From contig NZ_JAOYFC010000003.1 of NCBI RefSeq assembly GCF_025802015.1, positions 176,761 through 240,760 of the forward strand: 64,000 bases of DNA, in the 5' to 3' direction. The notes beneath the pieces were generated by a model that was not told the origin of the DNA, ran no database searches, and was given only the letters and a program-made list of their open reading frames with translations. Position numbers and translations under genes: made by a program. Positions 1 through 8,416 of this stretch are shown here, piece by piece. Source of the stretch: Falsihalocynthiibacter halioticoli. GTDB taxonomy: Bacteria > Pseudomonadota > Alphaproteobacteria > Rhodobacterales > Rhodobacteraceae. The first letter of the stretch is position 1. Each line of letters begins with the position of its first letter.

Positions 1-149
1 CCACGGCCATCAAAATCACCCGCCTTGCGGGTGTTCTCGGGCAGCGCATCGACAATGGTTACCGAAAAGCCGCCATCAGCCAGAGCAAGTGCGAGTGCGG
101 TACCGTTCAGGCCGCCACCAACGAGCAAAATATCTGTGTCAAAATCCAT
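1..149 (-). CDS. UbiH/UbiF/COQ6-type FAD hydroxylase, N-terminal fragment
   Basis: Only the first 49 codons lie in the window; the gene runs off the left edge. The translation begins MDFDTDILLVGGGLNG and continues into a hydrophobic helix and a second strand ending in IVDALP, the FAD-binding Rossmann start (GGGLNG) of aromatic-ring monooxygenases. The following residues AGDFDGR resemble the early DGR segment of ubiquinone-biosynthesis hydroxylases, which hydroxylate the benzoquinone ring at the membrane. It is divergent from the amidase gene, with 87 bases between the start codons. Family assignment rests on about 50 residues, so another flavin monooxygenase of the same superfamily is possible. 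Confidence 0.7.
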   Translation of the reverse strand, partial: MDFDTDILLVGGGLNGTALALALADGGFSVTIVDALPENTRKAGDFDGR

Positions 150-236
150 AAGCTCATATTGCTGGAATTGTGGGGATTGTCCATGATCCAAGGGCTAGAT
201 AGGGTTAACGTCGGTGTGAAATTTCGTGAGGACACA

Positions 237-1565
237 ATGGATATTTTGAAGCAAACCGCAACGACACTCGGGCGTGAAATCGAAAGCGGCAAGCTTGATC
301 CTGTTGACCTGTGCGAGGCGCACATCGAAGCGATTGAGGCGCATCCGAATACACCGCAGATTTTCACCGAAGTGACCAAAGCGCGGGCGAGGAGCGAAGC
401 ACTTGCCGCGCAAAAACGTGCCAAAACAGGCTCTAGAAAAGGGGATCTGGATGGTGTGTCCGTTAGTTGGAAAGATCTTTTTGATTCTGCTGGGGTCCGG
501 ACGGAAGCCGGCAGCGACCTATTGAAAGATCGTGTACCGGATTGCGATGCGGACGTGCTTTCTACGGCAAGCCTCGGCGGTTCAGTCTGTATCGGCAAAA
601 CCCATATGTCGGAATTGGCGTTTTCCGGGCTTGGATACAATCCGGTGAAACAAACTCCGCCTTGTGTGAATGACGCCGAAGCGGTTCCGGGCGGAAGTTC
701 ATCCGGCGCCGCTGCTTCGGTTGCGTTCGGGTTGGCTCCGCTTGCGATCGGGTCTGATACCGGCGGATCGGTGCGTATTCCCAGCGCTTGGAATGATCTT
801 GTTGGGCTCAAAACTACGCCGGGGAGGGTCTCGCTGAAAGGCGTCGTTCCGCTTTGTGCAAAGTTCGACACCGTCGGCCCGCTCTGTCGATCTGTCGAGG
901 ATGCGGCCCACGCGCTTGCTTTATTGGAAGGTGGTAAAGCGGCGGATTTGTCGGAAGCCAGCCTTAAAGGTGCGCGCATCGGAGTGCTGCGAACTGTGGC
1001 CTTTGACATGATCGAGGATGAGCCGCAAAACGGGTTCGAACAGTCTCTATCCCGCCTAAAAGCTGCGGGCGCGGAGGTTTCTGATGTTGAGTTCAAACCT
1101 CTTGTTGAGTTGCTGACCTATTCGCCGATTCTCTTCGCGTCTGAAGCTTATGGCACGTGGAAGTCGGTCATCGAAAAGGCGCCGGAAAAGATGTTTCCAG
1201 AGATCCTAGAGCGGTTTCGTGGAGGCGCGGATTTTACCGCGGCGGACTACGTCGCTGCATGGTTGGACGTGGACCGAATCCGTGCGGAGTGGTGTGCGAT
1301 TGTGGCGGGATATGACGCCATTATTTTGCCAACCGCGCCGATCCTACCACCGAACCTCAAGCGGCTAAAAACGGATCATAGTTATTACGTCAAGATGAAC
1401 TTGCTCGCCCTGCGAAATACACGCATTGGCAACCTGCTTGGGCTTTGCGCGCTAACCTTACCAACAGGCGTTCCTTCGACGGGTATTTCGCTTATGGGCC
1501 AACCTATGCAGGAAGAAAGGCTCCTGCGGATTGGGCGCGCCGCGGAGATTGCGATCCAAGGTTAG
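237..1565 (+). CDS. amidase signature family enzyme (GatA-like)
   Basis: A 442-residue amidase signature enzyme that hydrolyses a carboxamide; its substrate cannot be read from sequence. The Ser-cisSer-Lys triad is visible: Lys79 in VSWKDLFD, the glycine-serine stretch PGGSSSG at 151-157, and the nucleophile Ser178 in GSDTGGSVRIP. Length fits stand-alone amidases. I prefer ATG 237 because GAGG sits five bases upstream; an in-frame start at 159 has no comparable site. There is no gatB or gatC nearby, so a role in tRNA-dependent amidation is unlikely and a catabolic or detoxifying amidase is inferred. A 128-base gap separates it from the aminotransferase. Confidence 0.85.
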   Translation: MDILKQTATTLGREIESGKLDPVDLCEAHIEAIEAHPNTPQIFTEVTKARARSEALAAQKRAKTGSRKGDLDGVSVSWKDLFDSAGVRTEAGSDLLKDRVPDCDADVLSTASLGGSVCIGKTHMSELAFSGLGYNPVKQTPPCVNDAEAVPGGSSSGAAASVAFGLAPLAIGSDTGGSVRIPSAWNDLVGLKTTPGRVSLKGVVPLCAKFDTVGPLCRSVEDAAHALALLEGGKAADLSEASLKGARIGVLRTVAFDMIEDEPQNGFEQSLSRLKAAGAEVSDVEFKPLVELLTYSPILFASEAYGTWKSVIEKAPEKMFPEILERFRGGADFTAADYVAAWLDVDRIRAEWCAIVAGYDAIILPTAPILPPNLKRLKTDHSYYVKMNLLALRNTRIGNLLGLCALTLPTGVPSTGISLMGQPMQEERLLRIGRAAEIAIQG

Positions 1566-1693
1566 GCTGGCGCAAAAGCCACAACGTTCGGGATTAGCAT
1601 AGAAAAATCGCCGCGATTTCTGGACCAAAACCCTCCCTGCGCGTAGTCTTGGCGGATAACGGGGCGATAATGATCCCGAACACTGAGGCAGAT

Positions 1694-2869
1694 ATGGTTT
1701 TTCCGGAGCGGTTTTCACAACTGCCAGAATACGCGTTTCCGCGCTTGCGGAGCCTGTTGGACGTTCACGCGCCCGGCGGAGACAGTATCGCTATGACTAT
1801 CGGCGAGCCTCAGCACCCGTTCCCTGAATTTGTAAGCGAGATCATAGCCGAGACGACCAAAGAGTTTGGCCGCTACCCACCGAATGACGGTGCGCCCGAA
1901 CTTCTGGCCGCAATTCAAAACTGGATCGCGAACAGGTTCTCTGTTTCGCTTGAGCCTGAGCAGATCATGGCGCTTAACGGTACCCGAGAGGGGCTTTACA
2001 ACGCTGCAATGGCGCTTTGTCCTGAAGCGAAGAACGGCAAGCCAGTGGTGCTTATTCCAAACCCGTTCTATCAGGTTTACGCGGTTGCCGCCGCGGCCGT
2101 TGGCGCAGAGCCGGTTTTTGTTCCTGCGACGGCTGAAACTGGATTTTTGCCGGATTATCGCAGCATTCCGGAAGATGTTTTGAACCGTGCCGCAATTGCC
2201 TACATCTGTTCGCCAACCAATCCGCAGGGCGCCGTTGCTTCGGCGGATTACTGGCGCGATCTGTTGGACTTGGCCGAAACCTATGATTTCCAAATTTTCG
2301 CGGATGAGTGTTATTCCGAGATTTATCGTGATGCGCCGCCTGTAGGCGGGCTGGAGATGGCGCAATCAACCGACGCAGACCCAGAGCGTGTCGTGGTCTT
2401 TCATTCGCTTTCCAAGCGATCGAATTTGCCTGGCCTACGTTCGGGATTTGTTGCGGGGGGAAAGCAATCAATTGCCCGAATTCGCCGGCTTAGAGCCTAT
2501 TCCGGCGCGCCGCTTCCGCTTCCGATTCAACGCGCCTCGACGCGCGTTTGGCAAGACGAAGCGCATGTTGAGCACAACCGTGCGCTCTATGCAGAGAAGT
2601 TCGAAATTGCGGATGCTTTATTCAAAAATGTCGCGGGGTATAAATCGCCCGAGGCTGGTTTTTTCCTATGGCTTCCCGTCGATGACGGTGAGGCCGCTGC
2701 ATTGAAACTATGGCGTGAAACGGGAGTGCGTGTACTTCCGGGCGCGTATTTGAGCCGAACAATAAATGGCACCAATCCGGGCGAAGGCTACATTCGTGTG
2801 GCCCTTGTTGCCCCAAAAGAAGAGACAGAAGCAGGTTTAATCAAACTGCGCGACTGCCTCTATAATTAA
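1694..2869 (+). CDS. class I/II PLP-dependent aminotransferase (DapC-like)
   Basis: A 391-residue fold-type I aminotransferase. The segment PERFSQLPEYAFPRLRSLL followed by TIGEPQHPFP resembles N-succinyldiaminopimelate aminotransferases of the DapC type, which transaminate the acyl-diaminopimelate intermediate of lysine biosynthesis. The PLP-binding lysine is in HSLSKRSNLPGLRSGF, and YICSPTNPQG is the conserved Asn-Pro segment. ATG 1694 is preceded by GAGG at five bases; earlier in-frame starts add a poorly conserved leader. It ends 13 bases before ftsK and may be co-transcribed. Substrate assignment is by family resemblance, and another amino-donor specificity is possible. Confidence 0.8.
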   Translation: MVFPERFSQLPEYAFPRLRSLLDVHAPGGDSIAMTIGEPQHPFPEFVSEIIAETTKEFGRYPPNDGAPELLAAIQNWIANRFSVSLEPEQIMALNGTREGLYNAAMALCPEAKNGKPVVLIPNPFYQVYAVAAAAVGAEPVFVPATAETGFLPDYRSIPEDVLNRAAIAYICSPTNPQGAVASADYWRDLLDLAETYDFQIFADECYSEIYRDAPPVGGLEMAQSTDADPERVVVFHSLSKRSNLPGLRSGFVAGGKQSIARIRRLRAYSGAPLPLPIQRASTRVWQDEAHVEHNRALYAEKFEIADALFKNVAGYKSPEAGFFLWLPVDDGEAAALKLWRETGVRVLPGAYLSRTINGTNPGEGYIRVALVAPKEETEAGLIKLRDCLYN

Positions 2870-2882
2870 GGACGGGTAGAGT

Positions 2883-5792
2883 ATGGCGTATCAAACGAGA
2901 CAGCGTGATCCACTTCTGGATTCAAATGTTCAGGCAGCTATCGAGAAACGTGGCAAGGAACTCCTTGGGGTCGCGCTTATCCTCGGTGGTGTGTTGTTTT
3001 CGATGCTCCTCTATACGTTTTCACCCAGCGATCCGAGTTGGTTCTCTGCCAATGGCGGCCCGATTGAAAACTGGCTTGGCCGCTTTGGTGCGACGGTTGC
3101 CAGTATCTTTATTTCGGTCGTAGGGGCAGCAAGTTGGGCTGTTCCTGTCGCGTTGTTCGCGTGGGGGCTGCGTTTTGTGACTCATACGGGCGCGGAACGT
3201 GCGGTTTATCGTGCAATTTTCCTACCGATTGCGGTTGTGATCTGTGCGGTGCATGGCGCGACATACCCTGCGCCGGAAGCATGGGGCCATATTTCGTCCT
3301 ATGGCGGTGCCTTTGGTGAGATGATCACTGGCGGTCTACTTGCTGCGCAACCCGGCGCAACAACAACGACTCTCAAGGTTCTCTCGGCTATTTCCGGATT
3401 GCTAAGCATTATTGCGCTTCTGTTTGTCTGTGGATGTACCCGCTTGGAAGTAAAACGCTTCGGTCGTTTTATGCTCGTCGGGTTGATTATGGGCTACGCG
3501 CGGCTCGTTTCCGCGATGTCGCGTGGTGTAAGCGGTGCTGCAGAAAAAGCTCGTCAGGCAAAAGAGAACCGTGCGCAGCGTAAAGACGCGATGGCGGCTG
3601 AGGCCACTTATGATACCGCATCTGCATATTATGGTGAGGATGCTGTTCTAGAGACAAGCGAGCCCCCCGTAACGCATCGTGCGCAGGTCATGCGCGCAGA
3701 GCCGGTTGCTCCGGCCCCCATGACACCGCAAATGCCCGTGGCAGAGCCAGAGCCAGTTGCCGAACCCGCGGCAAAAACAGGGCTATTCGCTCGCGTGCCG
3801 CTCTTGAAGAAAATGGCGCCCGAAGCAAATCCCGCCCCTGAGGCTGCGACTGAACATCAAGTTGAAATGGATCAGGATGAGCGCATTAAGGCGCGCATCA
3901 CAGATGTAATTAAATCGCGCGTTCGCGCCGCTCCGCAGCCTGCGCATCGCCATGAACCAACACTGTTGCGCCCAAAGGGGCCAGAGCCTTTGGTGTTGAA
4001 CACAAATCCGCAGGTTGCAGAAAAACCGGTGGCAGAACAATTGGTTCCGCAGGAAGAAATCTATCAACCTGCGCCACCCGCTCCAGAAGCTGCGCCGCTG
4101 CAGCAAGAGACTTATGTTCAGGAGCCAACTGTTGAGGCGGCACCACAACAGCCTGCGCCAACAATCCCAGCGGCGCCTTTGACCAAACCAGTTGTCCAAC
4201 ACAATACGCGCAAGCCAATTCAACCTTCGCGTCAAGCAAAAGCAGAGGCCCAACCGGCGTTGCAATTTGACGAGAACCAAGCAGAGTTTGAGCTACCGCC
4301 GCTCTCGTTGCTGGCAAGCCCAAGCTCGATCCAACGTCATGTGCTTTCTGATGAAGCGTTGGAAGAAAACGCGCGGATGCTTGAAAACGTTCTGGATGAC
4401 TACGGTGTGAAAGGCGAGATTATCGCCGTGCGCCCCGGTCCAGTTGTGACGATGTATGAACTAGAGCCCGCACCGGGCCTTAAGGCGAGCCGCGTGATTG
4501 GCCTTGCTGATGATATTGCGCGTTCCATGTCGGCGCTTTCCGCGCGTGTTTCAACGGTTCCGGGCCGCTCGGTTATCGGTATCGAACTGCCGAATGAAAA
4601 TCGCGAAATGGTTGTTCTGCGCGAAATCCTTTCGGCGCGTGACTTTGGCGATAGCAACATGAAGCTGCCCTTGGCGTTGGGTAAGGATATCGGGGGTGAG
4701 CCGATTGTTGCGAACCTCGCCAAGATGCCTCACCTGCTTATTGCGGGTACAACAGGTTCCGGTAAATCCGTGGCGATCAACACTATGATCCTCAGCCTGC
4801 TTTACAAGCTGACACCAGAGGAATGCCGCCTGATCATGATCGACCCGAAGATGCTAGAACTCAGCGTTTATGACGGTATTCCACATCTGCTTTCGCCAGT
4901 TGTGACCGACCCGAAAAAGGCGGTTGTTGCCCTGAAGTGGGTCGTAGGTGAAATGGAAGAGCGTTACCGCAAGATGTCTAAGATGGGCGTGCGGAACATT
5001 GATGGGTACAACGGCCGCGTTCGCGATGCCTTGGCCAAGAACGAAATGTTTAGCCGTACAGTTCAGACTGGCTTTGACGATGAAACCGGCGATCCGGTGT
5101 TCGAGACAGAAGAATTCGCGCCCGAAACCATGCCGTATATCGTGGTTGTTGTGGACGAGATGGCCGACCTGATGATGGTTGCGGGCAAAGAAATCGAGGC
5201 TTGCATCCAGCGTCTTGCACAGATGGCGCGGGCCTCGGGTATCCACCTGATTATGGCCACGCAGCGCCCTTCGGTGGATGTTATTACCGGTACGATCAAG
5301 GCCAACTTCCCGACTCGTATCTCGTTCCAAGTGACCAGCAAGATCGACAGCCGCACCATCCTTGGTGAAATGGGCGCGGAACAGCTCTTGGGCATGGGCG
5401 ACATGCTCTATATGGCCGGCGGCAGCAAGATCACCCGTATCCACGGGCCGTTCTGTTCAGACGAGGAAGTTGAAGAGATCGTCAATCACCTCAAAGCTTA
5501 TGGTACACCTGAGTATATGAGCGGGATTGTCGAAGGGCCGGACGAGGACAAATCCAACGATATCGATCTTGTGCTTGGCCTTGGCGGAAACACCAACGGC
5601 GAAGACGCGCTTTACGATCAAGCGGTTGCGATTGTCCTGAAAGACCGCAAATGTTCTACCTCTTATATCCAGCGCAAGCTCTCTATTGGCTATAACAAAG
5701 CCGCGAGACTTGTTGAGCAGATGGAAGAGGAGAACCTTGTTTCCGCTGCTAACCACGTGGGTAAGCGCGAAATATTGGTGCCGGAACAGTAA
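2883..5792 (+). CDS. ftsK: DNA translocase FtsK
   Basis: A 969-residue septal DNA translocase that pumps chromosome termini and activates XerCD recombination at dif. The N-terminal fifth carries about four hydrophobic segments (roughly residues 25-45, 70-95, 108-127, 160-185). A proline- and glutamine-rich linker follows to about residue 475, then the motor. Walker A GTTGSGKS lies near residue 621 and Walker B VVVVDEMADLM near 754. MATQRPSVDVITG and the C-terminal winged-helix gamma domain (about 905-969, with CSTSYIQRKLSIGYNKAARL) are intact. The order ftsK then lolA is common in Alphaproteobacteria. All motor elements are present, so it should be functional. Confidence 0.97.
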   Translation: MAYQTRQRDPLLDSNVQAAIEKRGKELLGVALILGGVLFSMLLYTFSPSDPSWFSANGGPIENWLGRFGATVASIFISVVGAASWAVPVALFAWGLRFVTHTGAERAVYRAIFLPIAVVICAVHGATYPAPEAWGHISSYGGAFGEMITGGLLAAQPGATTTTLKVLSAISGLLSIIALLFVCGCTRLEVKRFGRFMLVGLIMGYARLVSAMSRGVSGAAEKARQAKENRAQRKDAMAAEATYDTASAYYGEDAVLETSEPPVTHRAQVMRAEPVAPAPMTPQMPVAEPEPVAEPAAKTGLFARVPLLKKMAPEANPAPEAATEHQVEMDQDERIKARITDVIKSRVRAAPQPAHRHEPTLLRPKGPEPLVLNTNPQVAEKPVAEQLVPQEEIYQPAPPAPEAAPLQQETYVQEPTVEAAPQQPAPTIPAAPLTKPVVQHNTRKPIQPSRQAKAEAQPALQFDENQAEFELPPLSLLASPSSIQRHVLSDEALEENARMLENVLDDYGVKGEIIAVRPGPVVTMYELEPAPGLKASRVIGLADDIARSMSALSARVSTVPGRSVIGIELPNENREMVVLREILSARDFGDSNMKLPLALGKDIGGEPIVANLAKMPHLLIAGTTGSGKSVAINTMILSLLYKLTPEECRLIMIDPKMLELSVYDGIPHLLSPVVTDPKKAVVALKWVVGEMEERYRKMSKMGVRNIDGYNGRVRDALAKNEMFSRTVQTGFDDETGDPVFETEEFAPETMPYIVVVVDEMADLMMVAGKEIEACIQRLAQMARASGIHLIMATQRPSVDVITGTIKANFPTRISFQVTSKIDSRTILGEMGAEQLLGMGDMLYMAGGSKITRIHGPFCSDEEVEEIVNHLKAYGTPEYMSGIVEGPDEDKSNDIDLVLGLGGNTNGEDALYDQAVAIVLKDRKCSTSYIQRKLSIGYNKAARLVEQMEEENLVSAANHVGKREILVPEQ

Positions 5793-5861
5793 GATCGGCG
5801 GATCATTGCTTTGTGAACTCTGGTGGCTGGAAACCTGCCAGAGATTCACTAAGTTATTGGT

Positions 5862-6464
5862 ATGAAAATGTTTCGATACCTATTGGCTCCGATTCTCGCA
5901 GTTGGCATGGCGTTGCCTGCGGCTGCCGAGAAAATTCCGTTGGATGTGCTGTCTAATTATATCAACAGCCTCAAGACGGCGACGACCACCTTCAAGCAGA
6001 TCAACGGAGACGGCACCGTTTCCACGGGCACGCTCTACATGCACCGCCCCGGCCGTGCGCGATTTGAGTATGCCGAACCAGATGACACGCTTGTCGTCGC
6101 GGGCGGCAGTCAGGTGGCGATATTTGATGGGAAGTCCAACACTGGGCCGGAGCAATATCCGCTAAAGCGCACGCCGCTAAGCTTGATCCTTGCGCGGAAT
6201 GTGAACCTTAGGAACGCAAAGATGCTTGTCGCGCATCAGGCCTTCGGACAAGACACTGTTGTGCGCGCTCAGGATCCAGAACACCCTGAATACGGGAGTA
6301 TTGATCTTATTTTCTCAGACAATCCCGTGCGCCTTAAAGAGTGGATCATAAACGATAGCGGTGGCGGCTCGACGCGGGTCATGCTGAATGATCTGCAAAC
6401 AGGCGTTTCCTTGCGGGCCGGCCTGTTTAACATCACAAAAGCTATAGACGATCGTAACCGCTAG
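5862..6464 (+). CDS. lolA: outer membrane lipoprotein carrier protein LolA
   Basis: A 200-residue periplasmic chaperone that ferries lipoproteins released by LolCDE to the outer membrane. The signal peptide is MKMFRYLLAPILAVGMALPAAAEK with probable cleavage after AAA. The mature part has the LolA strand pattern, including TTTFKQINGDGTVSTGTLYM and RPGRARFEYAEPDDTLVVAGG. A second start two codons in (ATG 5868) is equally possible. It lies 69 bases after ftsK. Its stop codon overlaps by four bases the stop of the opposing lipoprotein gene, so no terminator separates the two convergent transcripts. Confidence 0.93.
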   Translation: MKMFRYLLAPILAVGMALPAAAEKIPLDVLSNYINSLKTATTTFKQINGDGTVSTGTLYMHRPGRARFEYAEPDDTLVVAGGSQVAIFDGKSNTGPEQYPLKRTPLSLILARNVNLRNAKMLVAHQAFGQDTVVRAQDPEHPEYGSIDLIFSDNPVRLKEWIINDSGGGSTRVMLNDLQTGVSLRAGLFNITKAIDDRNR

Positions 6465-7045
6465 ATTTTGCCACACCGCAAAAGCTGGTTGCGATACATA
6501 TCGGCGCGATCGCCAACCGCATCGGCCACTCGGATAAGCCAAGGCTTGCTGAGATAGCTTTGGCGCGCATAACCTGCGCGACCTTCGTGATAGGCGAGGT
6601 ATTGGTTGCGCGCATCTGCGATCGAAATGCCGAGCGTGCGCGTTGTTTCATCCATGTACCAACCCATGAAATCAACAGCGTCCTGAAAATCATCGCGCTT
6701 GGCGCCACGGCCGCCGTGGGAGTCGCGGTACTCGTCCCAAGTTCCATCAAGGGCTTGGCTGTAGCCATAGGCCGAACTTGCGCGGCCCATGGGGATAACA
6801 CCCAATGCATACCGAAGCGGCGTTCGCGCGTTCCCGATAAATTTGCTCTCCTGATACAGGATCGCCATTTGCACATGCACCGGAACGCGCCACTTGCGCT
6901 GCGCTTTTTTCATATCGCGAAGATAACGCGGCCGTTCATCAAGAATTGCACATGCGTCGTTAAGGTTACGCGGCGCGGAGTTATACCCGCCACCGCAAGC
7001 TGCCAGTAGGATCAATAATGCCGTTGCGCGGAAAATTCTGCTCAT
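6461..7045 (-). CDS. lipoprotein with lytic-transglycosylase-like (SLT) domain
   Basis: A 194-residue predicted lipoprotein. MSRIFRATALLILLAAC gives a lipobox with acylated Cys17. The mature domain has the goose-lysozyme/SLT pattern: a candidate catalytic glutamate in AILYQESKF, a glycine-rich ASSAYGYSQALDGTWDEY, and the AYHEGRAGY segment typical of transglycosylases. It would cleave peptidoglycan glycan strands from the periplasmic face. It is short, essentially one SLT domain after a linker. It lies 74 bases downstream of the AEC transporter on the same strand and converges on lolA with a four-base overlap. The fold call is fairly firm; the physiological role is not known. Confidence 0.8.
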   Translation of the reverse strand: MSRIFRATALLILLAACGGGYNSAPRNLNDACAILDERPRYLRDMKKAQRKWRVPVHVQMAILYQESKFIGNARTPLRYALGVIPMGRASSAYGYSQALDGTWDEYRDSHGGRGAKRDDFQDAVDFMGWYMDETTRTLGISIADARNQYLAYHEGRAGYARQSYLSKPWLIRVADAVGDRADMYRNQLLRCGKI

Positions 7046-7119
7046 TTGCCCATCGCTCTAAAATTTTTTCTTTAAGGTACAGGAAAATCTGAGCGGGTTA
7101 AATGAAAAACCCGTGTGCC

Positions 7120-8001
7120 TTAGATCAGAAAAAAGAGAGCGAGCGGAAAAATTGCAACCGAAAGCAGCGTTGAAGCAACCACCAAACCGGCCACGGCATC
7201 GGAGTCAGCGCCATATTTTTCGGCCAACATGTAAGAGGTCACGGCAACGGGTGTGCCGACCTGAAGAACCAACACGGCATAAGCCACTGGCGGTAGGTTA
7301 AACCACCGTCCGACAACTGCGGCGATACCGATGCATATTGCGGCCTTTAGAAGTGATAGCCAGACTGCCTGTGCCATTCGGCCAGGTTGAAGCCGCGCAA
7401 CGGCCACCCCAAGTGTCAGCAGCATGAGCGGAATTGCCATTTGGCCAACCAGATTGAGCGAGTTGCCCAAAAACGTAGGGACATCCCAGTCTTGCCACAT
7501 AAACAAAGCGCCAAGCAGGGTTGCGGCAACCATAGGTTCTTTGAGCACGCGCATGATGGAACCTCCGCCAGACACAACCCAAACCCCGTAGGTAAAACTC
7601 CAGATTGCCATCGCCGCAAAAACAACAATCGCAAAACCAAGCCCCTCGCTTCCAAAAGCAAACAAGGCAAGCGGCAGGCCAACATTTCCCGTATTTCCGA
7701 AAATCAAAGGGGGCAGGAAGCTTCGCGTTTCCAGCTTTAGAAGCTTAACAATCACGAAAAATGCAATGGTGATAGCGCCGTAAGCTACTGCGGAAGCGAG
7801 CAAAATTTGGGTAAGCGCATTGGGATCAATCTCTGTTTCAACCAGAGAAATGAAGATCAGACACGGGACGCCCAAAGTCATCGACAGTTTGGTTACAAAA
7901 GCCAGCCGATACTCAAAACCGAGCTTAACCCAAGCAAACCCAATACAGCCGAGAATGAAAACCGGCGCGACAATTTCAAGTACTGTTAAAACTATGTCCA
8001 C
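7120..8001 (-). CDS. AEC family transporter (auxin efflux carrier fold)
   Basis: A 293-residue integral membrane protein with about ten hydrophobic segments across its whole length. It has the AEC family halves: FGNTGNVGLPLALFAFGSEG in the first and LQVGTPVAVTSYMLAEKYGAD in the second, each with the glycine/asparagine break near the middle of the fold. Bacterial members export or exchange small organic acids such as malate or malonate; the substrate here is unknown. The start is GTG at 8001, preceded on the minus strand by GGTGGAAA; no suitable ATG lies nearby. It diverges from hspQ across about 80 bases. Confidence 0.85.
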   Translation of the reverse strand: MDIVLTVLEIVAPVFILGCIGFAWVKLGFEYRLAFVTKLSMTLGVPCLIFISLVETEIDPNALTQILLASAVAYGAITIAFFVIVKLLKLETRSFLPPLIFGNTGNVGLPLALFAFGSEGLGFAIVVFAAMAIWSFTYGVWVVSGGGSIMRVLKEPMVAATLLGALFMWQDWDVPTFLGNSLNLVGQMAIPLMLLTLGVAVARLQPGRMAQAVWLSLLKAAICIGIAAVVGRWFNLPPVAYAVLVLQVGTPVAVTSYMLAEKYGADSDAVAGLVVASTLLSVAIFPLALFFLI

Positions 8002-8083
8002 AGTCTGTTTCCACCAAAATTCGTCTCAAACATGGACATTTCCCACTTGGAATGAGTAGTAAACAAGTAGGAGCTTGGAACCA

Positions 8084-8410
8084 ATGCTAAAAACGCGTGC
8101 GAAATACTATCTTGGCCAAGTGGTGCGTCACCGCAAACACCCCTTTCGTGGGGTGGTCTTTGACGTGGATCCAACCTTCTCCAACACAGATGAGTGGTAT
8201 GAGGCCATTCCCGAAGATGCTCGGCCGGACAAAGACCAGCCGTTTTATCATCTGTTGGCCGAAAATGACCAAAGCTATTACGTCGCCTATGTCAGCGAAC
8301 AGAATCTGATTGCTGATTATACTGGGGGCCCTGTGAGCCACCCTGATCTAGGTGATTTGTTTGGTCCATTCGAGGATGGCTCATATCCGTTGCAGTTCCA
8401 GCTGAACTAA
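8084..8410 (+). CDS. hspQ: heat shock protein HspQ
   Basis: A 108-residue protein of the HspQ/YccV family, a small beta-barrel also described as hemimethylated-DNA-binding. In enterobacteria it acts as a Lon specificity factor and modulates DnaA stability. Diagnostic stretches are YYLGQVVRHRKHPFRGVVFDVDP and PFYHLLAENDQSYYVAYVSEQNL. I chose ATG 8084, the family-consistent start MLKTRAKYYLGQ, with AGGAG ten bases upstream; a TTG three codons earlier is less likely. Its stop is six bases from the opposing gamma-glutamyltransferase stop. I could not find a convincing heat-shock promoter upstream. Confidence 0.93.
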   Translation: MLKTRAKYYLGQVVRHRKHPFRGVVFDVDPTFSNTDEWYEAIPEDARPDKDQPFYHLLAENDQSYYVAYVSEQNLIADYTGGPVSHPDLGDLFGPFEDGSYPLQFQLN

Positions 8411-8416
8411 AGCCGC

